From Bradyrhizobiaceae bacterium (lineage in GTDB: Bacteria > Pseudomonadota > Alphaproteobacteria > Rhizobiales > Xanthobacteraceae): a stretch of 64,000 nt of DNA. Position 1 is the first letter of the stretch, and every line of letters begins with the position of its first letter. The notes under the pieces are model-generated. The model made no database searches and was not told the origin of the DNA. It was given only the letters and a program-made list of their open reading frames with translations. The position numbers and the translations under genes were made by a program. Where the stretch lies: NCBI GenBank assembly GCA_947481685.1, contig CANKHA010000004.1, positions 62,001-126,000 on the forward strand, written 5' to 3'. Shown here piece by piece: positions 39,921 to 49,084 of the stretch.

Positions 39921-40109
39921 GAACCGCCGGTTCGTCAGGATTGGCCGCGCCGAGACTCACGCGACTTTCTACAATTGGACCCGGCGGGTCGGCATCGCAA
40001 GCCCGCCGGACGCGGGGATGGCGCGACGAATTTCCCCCGCATTATGAAGCGAATAGCGGCCTTTGACCCCTTGTGCGACCGGCGCACCGTGTATTACGCC
40101 TAATGCCGC

Positions 40110-41450
40110 ATGGCAGAAACGTATGATCTGATCCTCAAGGGCGGAACCGTCGTCAATCACGATGGCGAAGGTGTCCGCGATCTCGCCATCCGTGGCGGGA
40201 AGATCGTGGCGATCGGGGATGTGCCCGGCACTGCCGCTGAAACGGTCGATTGCCGCGGGTTGCATGTCCTTCCGGGCGTGATCGATACCCAGGTGCATTT
40301 CCGCGAACCCGGCCCGATGCACAAGGAAGACCTGGAATCCGGCTCGCTCGGCGCGGTGATGGGTGGCGTCACCGGCGTGTTCGAGATGCCCAACACCGAC
40401 CCGAACACGACCAGCGCCGAGACCCTGGCCGACAAGGTGAGGCGCGGGCATCACCGGATGCACTGCGATTTCGCATTCTATGTCGGCGGCACGCACGAGA
40501 ACCACAAGGATTTGCCCGAGCTCGAAAAACTTCCCGGCTGCTGCGGCGTGAAAGTGTTCATGGGCTCATCCACCGGCAACCTGCTGGTGGAAGACGACGG
40601 CGGTGTGCGGGATATTCTCAAGCTCATCCATCGCCGCGCCGCCTTCCATTCCGAAGACGAATACCGCCTGCGCGAACGGCAAGGTTTGCGCATCCCGGGC
40701 GATCCGCGGTCGCATCCGGTCTGGCGCGACGTCGATACTGCGCTGATATGCACGCAGCGGCTGGTGCGGCTGGCTCACGAGACCGGCAAGCGCATCCACG
40801 TGCTGCATGTCTCGACGGCGCAGGAGATGGAATTCCTCGCCGCACACAAGGACGTCGCCTCGGTCGAAACCACGCCGCACCATCTCACGCTGGAAGCACC
40901 CGATTGCTACGATCGTCTCGGCACTTTCGCGCAGATGAATCCGCCGGTGCGTGATGCTTCGCACCGTGCCGGCATCTGGCGCGGATTGGCGCAGGGCGTG
41001 GTCGATGTGCTTGGCTCCGATCACGCGCCGCATACCCGCGAAGAAAAGGCCAAGGTCTATCCCGCCAGTCCATCCGGTATGACAGGCGTACAAACTCTGG
41101 TTCCGCTCATGCTGGACCACGTCAACGCGGGACGGCTCTCGCTCCAGCGTTTCGTCGATCTCACCAGTGCAGGACCGGCGCGTTTGTTCGGAATCGCTAC
41201 AAAGGGACGTATCGCGGCTGGATACGATGCCGATTTCACCGTGGTCGATCTGCGGCGGCGTGAAACCATTATTGATAGCTGGATCAAATCCAGAGCAGGT
41301 TGGACGCCTTATAACGGCGTCACTGTGACCGGCTGGCCGATTGGAACGTTTATCCGTGGCCGTAAGGTGATGTGGGAAGGCGAATTGACGGGCGCCTCAC
41401 AAGGCGAAGCCATTGTCTTCTCCGAAACACTGGCGCCTCTGGCGCATTAA
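40110..41450 (+). CDS. Dihydroorotase-like amidohydrolase with Q-x-H metal motif
   Basis: A 446-residue class I dihydroorotase/allantoinase-type protein. The first metal motif reads IDTQVHFREPG, where canonical enzymes have H-x-H, so the first His is Gln. Others are present: GVKVFMGSS with the carboxylated Lys, AAFHSEDEYRL, IHVLHVST, and the catalytic Asp in GSDHAPHTREEK. The pattern seems shared by an alphaproteobacterial subgroup. It may be a single-metal dihydroorotase or use another cyclic amide. No other pyrimidine gene is nearby. ATG 40110 is used. Confidence 0.85.
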   Translation: MAETYDLILKGGTVVNHDGEGVRDLAIRGGKIVAIGDVPGTAAETVDCRGLHVLPGVIDTQVHFREPGPMHKEDLESGSLGAVMGGVTGVFEMPNTDPNTTSAETLADKVRRGHHRMHCDFAFYVGGTHENHKDLPELEKLPGCCGVKVFMGSSTGNLLVEDDGGVRDILKLIHRRAAFHSEDEYRLRERQGLRIPGDPRSHPVWRDVDTALICTQRLVRLAHETGKRIHVLHVSTAQEMEFLAAHKDVASVETTPHHLTLEAPDCYDRLGTFAQMNPPVRDASHRAGIWRGLAQGVVDVLGSDHAPHTREEKAKVYPASPSGMTGVQTLVPLMLDHVNAGRLSLQRFVDLTSAGPARLFGIATKGRIAAGYDADFTVVDLRRRETIIDSWIKSRAGWTPYNGVTVTGWPIGTFIRGRKVMWEGELTGASQGEAIVFSETLAPLAH

Positions 41451-41482
41451 ATTGCAACGGCTTGGTGACGTGGCTGCAATTT
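41449..41482 (+). terminator. Hairpin after the dihydroorotase-like gene
   Basis: AAATTGCA at 41449-41456 pairs with TGCAATTT at 41475-41482, and inner ACG/CGT can also pair. The following T run is weak, so termination is only possible. Confidence 0.35.
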
Positions 41483-41615
41483 GAGCACCACCGCGCCTTA
41501 TCTTTTATATCTAGATACTCCTGTTCTTTTCCTCTGGCTGGCCACGAATATTTGCTGTTGGCTGGTGTTTCAACATTGGCTGCACAGGCCGCAGCCTTTG
41601 GTTTCTTAAGCCTCC

Positions 41616-42365
41616 ATGAATTCCGATCTTATTTCCTACCGCGTCCTGCTCGCCGTGCCGTCTGCATCGCTGCGCGGGTTATTGCGCCAAGGCGCCGGTC
41701 AGGCCTCGGTGTCGGCCGAGATCGCCGAAGCAGACAGTGCGGCGGTAGCGGAGGCTTTGCTCGCGCGGGGCGGCATCGATCTCGTGTTGCTGGATGGCGG
41801 CCTATCACCGGACGACAAGACGCGCATCTGTAAGGCGGCCCAGGCAACCAGGGAGCAGCCTCTTGTCATCGCTCTCGGCAAGCATGGCGAGGAAGGCGAT
41901 GCCGACGGGTGCGTGCGCAAGCCCGGTAGTGCTGATGACGCTCAAAAAACCATCGATGGCTGTATTCGCGCTGGACTGCCAACACGGGCGCTGGTGGTCG
42001 ATGACTCATCGACCATGCGCGGTATTGTTCGGAAGATCCTCTCGGCAAGCAAATTTCCGGTAGAGGTGGGGGACACCGATGACGCCGGCAAGGCAGTTGA
42101 GGAGGTCGAAACCGGAAATTTCGATATTGTCTTGCTAGACTGCGACATGCCGGGAGTGGATGGGCTCGCGATCCTTACAGAGATAAGACGTCTGGCGCCT
42201 CACGTAACAGTCGTGATCATGACGTCCACCGACGACCACAGTGTCACCGATCGCGCGCGTCTTGCCGGGGCGACCGAGTTTCTCAAAAAGCCGTTCTATC
42301 CGGCTGATGTCGATGCGGTGCTTTACCGCTTCCATCAAATAGAAGCGCCAGCCCGCAAGAGCTGA
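41616..42365 (+). CDS. Pseudo-receiver + receiver response regulator
   Basis: 249 residues in two CheY-like halves. The N-terminal half (about 1-115) has receiver-like secondary structure (VLLAVPSASLRGLL, DLVLLDGGLS) but lacks a clear acidic pair and phospho-site. The C-terminal half is a full receiver: ALVVDDSSTMRGIV with the acidic pair, phospho-Asp in VLLDCDMPG, MTST and FLKKPF. There is no output domain. It probably acts by protein contact, as in chemotaxis or cell-cycle phosphorelays. The cognate kinase is not in the window. A 10-bp palindrome TATCTAGATA lies at 41508-41517 in the upstream gap. Confidence 0.85.
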   Translation: MNSDLISYRVLLAVPSASLRGLLRQGAGQASVSAEIAEADSAAVAEALLARGGIDLVLLDGGLSPDDKTRICKAAQATREQPLVIALGKHGEEGDADGCVRKPGSADDAQKTIDGCIRAGLPTRALVVDDSSTMRGIVRKILSASKFPVEVGDTDDAGKAVEEVETGNFDIVLLDCDMPGVDGLAILTEIRRLAPHVTVVIMTSTDDHSVTDRARLAGATEFLKKPFYPADVDAVLYRFHQIEAPARKS

Positions 42366-42400
42366 CGGGCTTCAACGATCAGCGAAATGAAAAGGGCGTG

Positions 42401-42667
42401 TTACTGGCGCGCCAGATCGAGGGAGAATTCGCCGTTCCGGATGCGACTGGCGAGACCTGCCGCATATTCCGCGGTGGCTTCTTCGCCGTAGGTCGTCACA
42501 AGTTCTGCGAGGGCGGCGAACAGGCAGCTCTGCGCCAGGCAGTCTCCATCGACGCCATCGAGGCGGGCTTCCGCCCATGCTTCCTGCAAATAGCCGAGCG
42601 CGACCTTTTTCTGCTCGAGATCCTGGATCGGATTCTGAGCAGTATGTTCGCGCGTTGAAGAGCTCAT
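42401..42667 (-). CDS. Small conserved protein, unknown function
   Basis: 88 residues, mainly helical, with ALGYLQEAWAEARLDGVDGD and a second helix (FAALAELVTTYGEEATAEYAAG). The ATG at 42667 (MSSSTREH) is chosen over an earlier start at 42697. No membrane segment or signal. It looks like a short conserved protein of Hyphomicrobiales but I cannot name a function. It is convergent with the receiver gene, 35 bases away. Confidence 0.65.
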   Translation of the reverse strand: MSSSTREHTAQNPIQDLEQKKVALGYLQEAWAEARLDGVDGDCLAQSCLFAALAELVTTYGEEATAEYAAGLASRIRNGEFSLDLARQ

Positions 42668-42783
42668 GGCCGTCCCCGAGGCTATCGGTAGCCCCAACTA
42701 TCGTTTGTCCTGAGCGAGACGTTAGCACGCGCCCTCCGGGGGAGAAGGGCACAGTTTTAGGAAAGGTTAATTCGCCTGAGGCG

Positions 42784-43161
42784 TTAATTCGCGTAGCGGG
42801 CCGTAATTTCCCGAGAGATTTTAGAGCCTTCTTCCAGATAGCGGCGGATCGCGACATCGGCCGCGGGCGTGCAGGTCCGATAGGTCTGTTGAAAACTGCG
42901 GTAGCCGCGGTTGAAGCTCGCGACAATCCGCGCCCGGCGGTCTCCGGCCGATGTTTCAGCCTCCATCAGCGCCTGCATTTCGTTGCGCCAGCGCTGGCCT
43001 TCCTTGGCGCCGCACAAGCCGCGCAAATAATGCAGTGCGCCGAGGATTTCCGACAACCGCTGCAGGTCGCCGTCAAACGGCGCTGCGCCGGTTTGCGCGC
43101 GCGCGGGCGCAGCCGGTATCGCCAGCACCACAGCCATTAGTATTAAAAGTGCTTTCAGCAT
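42784..43161 (-). CDS. TIGR02301-family secreted protein
   Basis: A 125-residue protein with an N-terminal signal peptide (cleavage after ARA) and a helical mature part containing LHYLRGLCGAKEGQRWRNEM and ASFNRGYRSFQQTYRTC, the signature of the alphaproteobacterial family TIGR02301. Two conserved cysteines (LCG and RTC) may pair. Start at ATG 43161 is set by the signal peptide; an upstream extension is not credible. Function unknown. Confidence 0.82.
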   Translation of the reverse strand: MLKALLILMAVVLAIPAAPARAQTGAAPFDGDLQRLSEILGALHYLRGLCGAKEGQRWRNEMQALMEAETSAGDRRARIVASFNRGYRSFQQTYRTCTPAADVAIRRYLEEGSKISREITARYAN

Positions 43162-43246
43162 GTCCGACCGAGCTATGCCCCGATGCGCGAGGGGCGGCAA
43201 GCCGGTTTTTATATCGTGGTTGAGGTGGCGCTTAATTATGGCGCCG

Positions 43247-43684
43247 TCAGGACGCGTGCTTCTCAAAGGCGGCCGCGACGATTTCGGCCAATCCTTCGGT
43301 CGTGGAGAGGCCACCCAGGCCGGCGGGCTCGATCCAGCGCGCCTCGGAAAGCTCTTCGTTTAACCGGGGCTCCCCCCCGGTCCAGCGGGCGGCAAAGGCC
43401 AGGATGACGAAATGGCGCTGGATCCGGTTGCCGTCGTCCCGGCTGATCACTTCGCGGGTGCCCGCCAGTGCTACTGGCTCGATGCAAAGGCCGGTCTCTT
43501 CGCGCACCTCGCGTTTGATCGCATCGGTCAGGCTTTCACCCGCCTCGACCACGCCACCGGGCAGCGTGAACAATCCTTGCATCGGCGGACGCGCGCGCCG
43601 CACCAGCAGGAATTCATCGTTGCGAATAATAACGGCGCTGACGGCGAGGACAGGGCGGTCGGGATAGTGTCTGGGGTCGCTCAC
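43247..43684 (-). CDS. NUDIX hydrolase
   Basis: A 145-residue NUDIX enzyme with a complete Nudix box, GGVVEAGESLTDAIKREV followed by REETGL, which fits G-x5-E-x7-REUxEExGU. Such enzymes hydrolyse nucleoside diphosphate-linked compounds; the close group is often ADP-ribose pyrophosphatase or a MutT-like enzyme, but substrate cannot be set. It begins 3 bases after the stop of the upstream hypothetical gene, implying an operon. Confidence 0.9.
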   Translation of the reverse strand: MSDPRHYPDRPVLAVSAVIIRNDEFLLVRRARPPMQGLFTLPGGVVEAGESLTDAIKREVREETGLCIEPVALAGTREVISRDDGNRIQRHFVILAFAARWTGGEPRLNEELSEARWIEPAGLGGLSTTEGLAEIVAAAFEKHAS

Positions 43685-43687
43685 CGG

Positions 43688-44173
43688 TCAGCGCGCCATC
43701 ACCGCATCGACCGCTATTTGCGGCGCGGCGTCTTGTCCCGATTCGCTTTGCGCAGTTTCGGTTCCATTGATGACGGCGCCGGCACGGGCAACCAGCGGCT
43801 TGATCCAGCGCACCGCGACATTGGCCACCGTCATTGCGGCGCGGTCGGACAGATTGTCCTGACGCATCACGTTGCGTGTCGCCATCAGGATCTCGTTCAT
43901 GGAGGTTGCGACCGTATCGAGCAGGTTGCGCAACGCCGGATCGGCTTCGTTATAGGCGGCGATGGCGACATCGCGGTGTTTCGATTGCGATGCGGCGAAA
44001 TGCTCGGTGTATTTCTTCGGACTCCAGGCAAAGAAATCTTCCCGGCACTCCGGCAGCTCGGCAAACAGTTCGAGCAGCATGATCGCTTCGTTGAAATGGT
44101 TGAGATAGTCCGTGGCCAATCCTGTGCGCGGATTGACGTTGGCCTCGATCAGACGGGCGTCGTTGGCGGACAT
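43688..44173 (-). CDS. Conserved hypothetical protein
   Basis: 161 residues, probably all-helical, with YLNHFNEAIMLLELFAELPE and the stretch SPKKYTEHFAASQSKHRD. There is no signal or membrane helix. The C-terminal 25 residues are variable. I recognise it only as the kind of protein conserved in Hyphomicrobiales without function. It is directly upstream of the NUDIX gene (3 bases) and divergent from the SRAP gene. Confidence 0.65.
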   Translation of the reverse strand: MSANDARLIEANVNPRTGLATDYLNHFNEAIMLLELFAELPECREDFFAWSPKKYTEHFAASQSKHRDVAIAAYNEADPALRNLLDTVATSMNEILMATRNVMRQDNLSDRAAMTVANVAVRWIKPLVARAGAVINGTETAQSESGQDAAPQIAVDAVMAR

Positions 44174-44265
44174 GGGTTCTGAGAGCCAGTGTGGTAACGA
44201 AATACTCTGGACATGTGGAATTAATGCATTGTTAAGCGCGCATTTGAAGCCGCATATATTCTTCC

Positions 44266-45015
44266 ATGTGTGGCCGTTTTCTTCTCATCTCCCCGCCGGC
44301 AATCATCAAGATGCTGTTTCGCTACAAGGAGCAGCCGAATTTTCCTGCGCGCTTCAATATCGCGCCGACGCAGCCGATTGCGGCGGTGCGGTTCTTCGAA
44401 GGCGAGCGGCAATTTGCGCTGCTGCGGTGGGGACTGATCCCTGGCTGGGTGAAAGATCCGCGCACATTTCCCCTTGTTTTCAATGCGCGCGGCGAATCCG
44501 TTCTGGAGAAGCCGGCTTTCAAGTCAGCGATGCGTTACCGGCGATGTCTGATTCCGGCCGACGGCTTTTACGAATGGAAGCAGGCCGGCAAGCGCAGGCA
44601 ACCGCATCTTATTCGTCCGCGCGACGGTGGCCCGATGGCCTTTGCCGGTTTGTGGGAAAGCTGGATGGGACCGAACGGCGAAGAAATGGAAACCGCGGCA
44701 ATTGTCACCACAACGGCGAATGCGCAACTCACGCCATTGCATCACCGTATGCCGGTGATCGTGCCGCCGGAGGCTTTCGATTTCTGGCTCGACCACCGCA
44801 ACGTGGATGCGGAGCAAGCGATGAAGCTGGTCAGGCCCGCGCGCGACGGTTTGCTTGATATTTACCCGGTAAGCGATGCGGTGGGTCGCGTCGCGAACGA
44901 CAGCGCGGAACTCATCGAGCCGGTGGCTGAACTCACCGAAGCTGAAGCGGTTGCGCCAAAGCCACGGAAATCCGCCAAGGCCAAGATAGACAACGGCCAG
45001 GCGTCGCTGTTTTAA
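44266..45015 (+). CDS. SRAP (YedK/HMCES) abasic-site protein
   Basis: Binds abasic sites in single-stranded DNA through a covalent thiazolidine link to Cys2. The 249-residue protein starts MCGRF (Cys2 exposed after Met removal), followed by RFNIAPTQ, catalytic Glu in ADGFYEWK and the His in LHHRMPVI. All active-site residues are present. A lysine-rich C-terminal tail is added. It is divergent from the hypothetical/NUDIX pair. I see no SOS box in the 92-base gap, despite the family's 'SOS response-associated' name. Confidence 0.93.
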   Translation: MCGRFLLISPPAIIKMLFRYKEQPNFPARFNIAPTQPIAAVRFFEGERQFALLRWGLIPGWVKDPRTFPLVFNARGESVLEKPAFKSAMRYRRCLIPADGFYEWKQAGKRRQPHLIRPRDGGPMAFAGLWESWMGPNGEEMETAAIVTTTANAQLTPLHHRMPVIVPPEAFDFWLDHRNVDAEQAMKLVRPARDGLLDIYPVSDAVGRVANDSAELIEPVAELTEAEAVAPKPRKSAKAKIDNGQASLF

Positions 45016-45016
45016 T

Positions 45017-46441
45017 TCACAGCACCTTGCCGGGGTTGAGGATGCCCTTCGGATCAAGCGTCTGCTTGAGCGCGCGCATCATCTCCAGGGCAACCGGGTC
45101 TTTCACACCCGGCAACAGGTCGCGTTTCAAACGGCCGATGCCATGTTCGGCTGAAATCGAGCCGCCGAATTTTGCGGCGATGGCATGCACTACCGCGTTC
45201 ATTTCCTCCCAGCGACCGAGATAGGCTGCCTTGTCGGCGCCTTCCGGCTGCGTGACGTTGAAATGCACATTACCGTCGCCGAGATGGCCAAACGGGACAG
45301 GCCGCGCGCCGGGGACAAGCTTGATGACGGCGGCGGAGGCCTCGGCGACGAAATCCGGCACCGATGCGACCGGCACCGAGATGTCGTGCTTGATCGAGCC
45401 GCCGGGAAATTTCTGCACTTCGACGATGCCTTCCCGCAGGCGCCAGAACGATCGGGCCTGCTCCAGGCTTGTGGCGACGACCACGTTTTCAACGAAACCG
45501 CGTTCGATGGCTTTTCCTAACAGCTCCTGCATTGCTTCCGGCAGGCCTCCGCTTGCCTGCGACGACAATTCGATCAGCACATACCAGGCGTGAGGCGTGG
45601 GCAGCGGATCGCGCAGCTCCCGCAGATGCTCGCGCATGAAATCGAAGCCGATGCGTGGCATGAATTCAAAACTGGTGATGCTGTCGCCGGCGAGTTCATT
45701 GGCGAGATTGAACAGGCCGAGCGCCGCGGCAGGCGAGGGCAGGCCCGCGAGCGCCGTTTCCACGCTGCGCGGGCGCGGAAACAGTTTCAGCACGGCGGTT
45801 GTGATGATTCCGAGCGTGCCTTCGGCACCGATGAAAAGATTTTTGAGATCGTACCCGGTGTTGTCTTTCTTCAGCTTGTTGAGGCCGTGCCAGATACGGC
45901 CATCGGCGAGGACCACCTCGAGGCCAAGCGCGAGATCGCGCGTCACGCCATAGGCCAGCGCGCCGGTGCCGCCGGCATTGGTAGAGAGATTGCCGCCGAT
46001 GGTGCAGCTTCCTTCCGCACCGAGCGACAGCGGGAACAGGCGGTTGACCTCTGCCGCCGCGTCCTGTGCTTTCGCCAGGATCACCCCGGCTTCGCAGGTC
46101 ATCGTGTTTGAGCTCGGATCGATGTCGCGGATGCGGTCGAGCCGCGTCAGCGACAGCAAAATTTCTGCGCCGCTTTCGGATGGCGTTTGCCCGCCGACAA
46201 GGCCGGTATTTCCGCCTTGCGGCACAATCGGCGTGCCGGTTTCGTTGGCGAGTTTGAGGATGGCGGCGACTTCCGCCGTTGAGCCGGGACGCAATATCGC
46301 CGGGGTGCGGCCGCGATAGAGCCCGCGGTTTTCGATCAGGTAGCCTTCCTGTTCGGCAGCGTTGATGATCGCATATTTTTCGCCGACGATTGCGACGAAG
46401 CGCGACAGCAATTCGGATGACGGGGCTTTGCGCTCGGACAT
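45017..46441 (-). CDS. FAD-linked oxidase (GlcD/D-2-hydroxyacid dehydrogenase type)
   Basis: A 474-residue flavoprotein with a PCMH-type FAD domain (PQGGNTGLVGGQTP; LGAEGSCTIGGNLSTNAGG) and a C-terminal domain ending AEHGIGRLKRDLL then LDPKGILNPGKVL, as in D-lactate, D-2-hydroxyglutarate and glycolate dehydrogenases. The substrate is a D-2-hydroxy acid, but which one is uncertain. ATG 46441 is used, 5 bases after the threonylcarbamoyl-AMP synthase stop; a TTG at 46450 would overlap it. Convergent with SRAP. Confidence 0.88.
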   Translation of the reverse strand: MSERKAPSSELLSRFVAIVGEKYAIINAAEQEGYLIENRGLYRGRTPAILRPGSTAEVAAILKLANETGTPIVPQGGNTGLVGGQTPSESGAEILLSLTRLDRIRDIDPSSNTMTCEAGVILAKAQDAAAEVNRLFPLSLGAEGSCTIGGNLSTNAGGTGALAYGVTRDLALGLEVVLADGRIWHGLNKLKKDNTGYDLKNLFIGAEGTLGIITTAVLKLFPRPRSVETALAGLPSPAAALGLFNLANELAGDSITSFEFMPRIGFDFMREHLRELRDPLPTPHAWYVLIELSSQASGGLPEAMQELLGKAIERGFVENVVVATSLEQARSFWRLREGIVEVQKFPGGSIKHDISVPVASVPDFVAEASAAVIKLVPGARPVPFGHLGDGNVHFNVTQPEGADKAAYLGRWEEMNAVVHAIAAKFGGSISAEHGIGRLKRDLLPGVKDPVALEMMRALKQTLDPKGILNPGKVL

Positions 46442-46446
46442 AGCCT

Positions 46447-47433
46447 TCAACCTTCCCGTGGGGCAGCAGCCCGCCGCAGCCGGTCGTTGATCGCTTCACC
46501 TAGTCCTTCTTCGGGCACCGGCATCACCGCAATCGACGCTGCGCCGGAAGCATCGAGCGCGCGCAGATGCGAGAACAGATTGGCTGCAGCTTCCACCAGG
46601 TCGCCGCGCAACGACAAATTGAGCATGGCCGCGGAATGCTCGAACACAGGCCCAAAAGCAAGCAGTGCTTCGCTCGCGCCGACGGATGTGGCGCCGAGCC
46701 GCAAATGTGCCTTCGGCGCATAATGCGAAGCCAGCATGCCGGGCGCGAGCGGGGCTTCGTTATCATCCACGGCTTCCATCATTGACGCTTCGGCGAGCGG
46801 ATGGCCGAGAAGCCTGGTGATGTCTTCGCGTGCCAGTCCGCCGGGCCGTAACAGCGTCGGCTCGTCGAGACAGGCAATGATGGTCGATTCCACGCCAACG
46901 GTTGTCGCGCCGCCATCGACCAGCAGATCGATCTGGCCGCGTAGGTCCGCCAGCACATGGGCTGCGGTGGTGGGAGAGACATGACCCGAGCGGTTGGCCG
47001 AAGGCGCCACCACCGGTTTGCCGAACGCGGCAATCAATGCCCGCGCCACCGGATGGTCCGGCACGCGCACCGCAATGCTGTCGAGACCGGCGGTTGCGAG
47101 ATCGGATACGGGGCAGTCCGGCGTCTTTGGCAACACCAGCGTCAGCGGGCCCGGCCAGAAAGCTTCGGCAAGACGCATGGCGGTTTCGTCGAACCGCGCA
47201 AGCCGCTTCGCCGCTGCGAGATCGGCGACATGGGCGATCAACGGGTTGAAGGAAGGCCTGCCCTTGGCTGCGTAGATGCGCGCCACGGCATTGCCGTTGG
47301 TTGCATCGGCGCCGAGGCCATAAACCGTTTCGGTGGGGAAGGCGACGAGCCCGCCCACAGCGAGGCATTGCGCGGCAGCTTTCACCGCCTCGCTGCCCGC
47401 CTCGATCACGCGCGTGGAAAGTTCAGCCGACAT
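46447..47433 (-). CDS. Threonylcarbamoyl-AMP synthase (Sua5 type)
   Basis: Makes threonylcarbamoyl-AMP for t6A modification of tRNA position 37. The 328-residue protein has a YrdC domain (GGLVAFPTETVYGLGADA; KGRPSFNPLIAH; SANRSGHVSPT) and a separate C-terminal Sua5 domain starting near PGMLASHYAP. Start ATG 47433 is where the family's N-terminus begins; longer open sequence upstream belongs to antisense of the next gene. It is followed closely by the FAD-linked oxidase gene. Confidence 0.92.
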   Translation of the reverse strand: MSAELSTRVIEAGSEAVKAAAQCLAVGGLVAFPTETVYGLGADATNGNAVARIYAAKGRPSFNPLIAHVADLAAAKRLARFDETAMRLAEAFWPGPLTLVLPKTPDCPVSDLATAGLDSIAVRVPDHPVARALIAAFGKPVVAPSANRSGHVSPTTAAHVLADLRGQIDLLVDGGATTVGVESTIIACLDEPTLLRPGGLAREDITRLLGHPLAEASMMEAVDDNEAPLAPGMLASHYAPKAHLRLGATSVGASEALLAFGPVFEHSAAMLNLSLRGDLVEAAANLFSHLRALDASGAASIAVMPVPEEGLGEAINDRLRRAAAPREG

Positions 47434-47476
47434 GCGCCGTCGATATGATTGGAAGGTGCATGTCGGTCCGTCAGTC

Positions 47477-48841
47477 TCAGCGCGCGGATGCGCGGGTTGA
47501 ATGGGATAGGCGCCAGATCGTGCCGTTGCCGTCTTCCGAGAACAGCAAGGCGCCGTCTTTCGCCGTTGTGATGCCAACGGGCCGTCCCCAGACGCTCTTG
47601 TCATCGACCACGAAGCCGGTGACGAAATCCTCGTATTCGCCTGTAGGCACGCCGTCCTTGGTGATGGCGCGGACGATCTTGTAGCCGCGGCGGGTCGCCC
47701 GGTTCCAGGAGCCGTGCAGCGGCGCGAAAATCTGGCCTTTGTATTCCGCCGGAAATTGCCCGCCGTCATAGACGACCAGTTGCAGCGGCGCCACATGGGG
47801 CTGCAGCAGTACATCCGGCACCGTCACTTTGTCTTTCAGGTCTGGCCGCGCGTTTTTATGGCGCGGGTCTTCGTTGCCGCCGATGTAATACCAGGGCCAG
47901 CCATAGAAGCCGCCTTGCTTCACGCGCGTCAGGTAGTCCGGGGGTAGATCGTCACCGAGCAGATCGCGCTCGTTGGTGGCACACCACAGATCGCCGTTCG
48001 CCTGATTCACGGTCATGCCAGAGCAATTGCGAATGCCGCTTGCGAAAATGCGCCGGTTCTTGCCGTCGGGCGAGAAAGCGAGCACCACCGCGCGCTCTTC
48101 CTCGGCTGCCCAGGCGGCGCCGAGCGGATGGTCTGCGATCCATGTCTTCAGCGCAGCGTCATCGAGCTTCGGCATGTCCTGCGCCACATTGGTGGCGGAA
48201 CCGACCGAAACGAACATCGTCGCGCCGTCCTTGGAAAAGACCACGTCGCGTGTCCAGTGCCCGCGGTCGGCGGCCGGCAATTTCTCTACGATGGTCTCGG
48301 GCTTGCCGGTCGCCGTGAGATCGTCATTGCGATAGGGGAAGCGGACAACGGAATCCGTATTGGCAATATAAACCCATTCCGGATTGTCGTTCGCGGGATA
48401 GAACGCGATGCCGAATGGACGGTTCAATCCGGTGGCAAAGGTCTCCATTTCATCGACGCTTGAACCGTTTGCGCTCGGGCGCAGCACGCGAATGCGGCCG
48501 GCTCTGCTTTCAGCGACAAAAATATCGCCGTTCGGCGCGGTGCGGATGAGACGCGGATTGTCCAGACCCTTGGCGAAGAGTTTGACCTCAAACCCCGGCA
48601 GGGTCTTGAGCTGCTGGCTCGCGCGTTCGACCACCACCTGGGCGTTGTTGCGGTTGGATTCGGTTGCGAACGGGGCGGGCAGATCTTCGGGTTTGATCAG
48701 CCGCCGCGCGCCGGCTGTTTCGGTCTGCCAGTCGCCGTAGGCGGCCTTGCCGGTCAGTATGCCGCTCGATTGAGCATACGCGAATGCAGGAAACAGGGTG
48801 GCAGCCAAAGCCGCAGCGCCCAAAAGGCGAAATTGGTTCAT
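47477..48841 (-). CDS. PQQ-type soluble sugar (sorbosone) dehydrogenase
   Basis: A 454-residue periplasmic protein with signal peptide (cleavage after AYA) and a six-bladed propeller of the soluble glucose/sorbosone dehydrogenase type: FAKGLDNPRLIRTAPNGDIF, RPFGIAFYPANDNPEWVYIA, FGWPWYY-like region (GGFYGWPWYYIGGNED) and a closing HGSWNRATRRGYK. PQQ dependence is family knowledge. ATG 48841 has an AGGAGT ribosome site. It is divergent from the tRNA-Pro and the cytochrome/propeller gene. Confidence 0.88.
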   Translation of the reverse strand: MNQFRLLGAAALAATLFPAFAYAQSSGILTGKAAYGDWQTETAGARRLIKPEDLPAPFATESNRNNAQVVVERASQQLKTLPGFEVKLFAKGLDNPRLIRTAPNGDIFVAESRAGRIRVLRPSANGSSVDEMETFATGLNRPFGIAFYPANDNPEWVYIANTDSVVRFPYRNDDLTATGKPETIVEKLPAADRGHWTRDVVFSKDGATMFVSVGSATNVAQDMPKLDDAALKTWIADHPLGAAWAAEEERAVVLAFSPDGKNRRIFASGIRNCSGMTVNQANGDLWCATNERDLLGDDLPPDYLTRVKQGGFYGWPWYYIGGNEDPRHKNARPDLKDKVTVPDVLLQPHVAPLQLVVYDGGQFPAEYKGQIFAPLHGSWNRATRRGYKIVRAITKDGVPTGEYEDFVTGFVVDDKSVWGRPVGITTAKDGALLFSEDGNGTIWRLSHSTRASAR

Positions 48842-49007
48842 GATCGTTACTCCTGGGCCCGGCGGGCCCCCGGCACGAAGGGGCATTCTATGCTTCCGGC
48901 CCGATGCTGTCCAAAGCGCAGAAATGGCTGGAAAAATCCCGTATCTCTGGCGGAAGAGGCCCTGCTTGCGGCTTCGGAATGTCGCCGCTATAAGTCCGGC
49001 CTTCAGT

Positions 49008-49084
49008 CGGAGTGTAGCGCAGTCTGGTAGCGCACCACGTTCGGGACGTGGGGGTCGCAGGTTCAAATCCTGCCACTCCGACCA
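49008..49084 (+). tRNA. tRNA-Pro (anticodon CGG)
   Basis: The 77-base gene folds as a normal cloverleaf: acceptor stem CGGAGTG/CACTCCG, an anticodon stem CCACG/CGTGG around loop TTCGGGA with anticodon CGG, and T loop GTTCAAATC. The 3' CCA is encoded (49082-49084). No integrated element abuts it. Confidence 0.97.

Noticed and set aside
44174-44265. SOS box expected upstream of the SRAP gene.
   Set aside because: I read the gap for GTTC-N7-GTTC and GAAC-N7-GAAC on both strands and found none.
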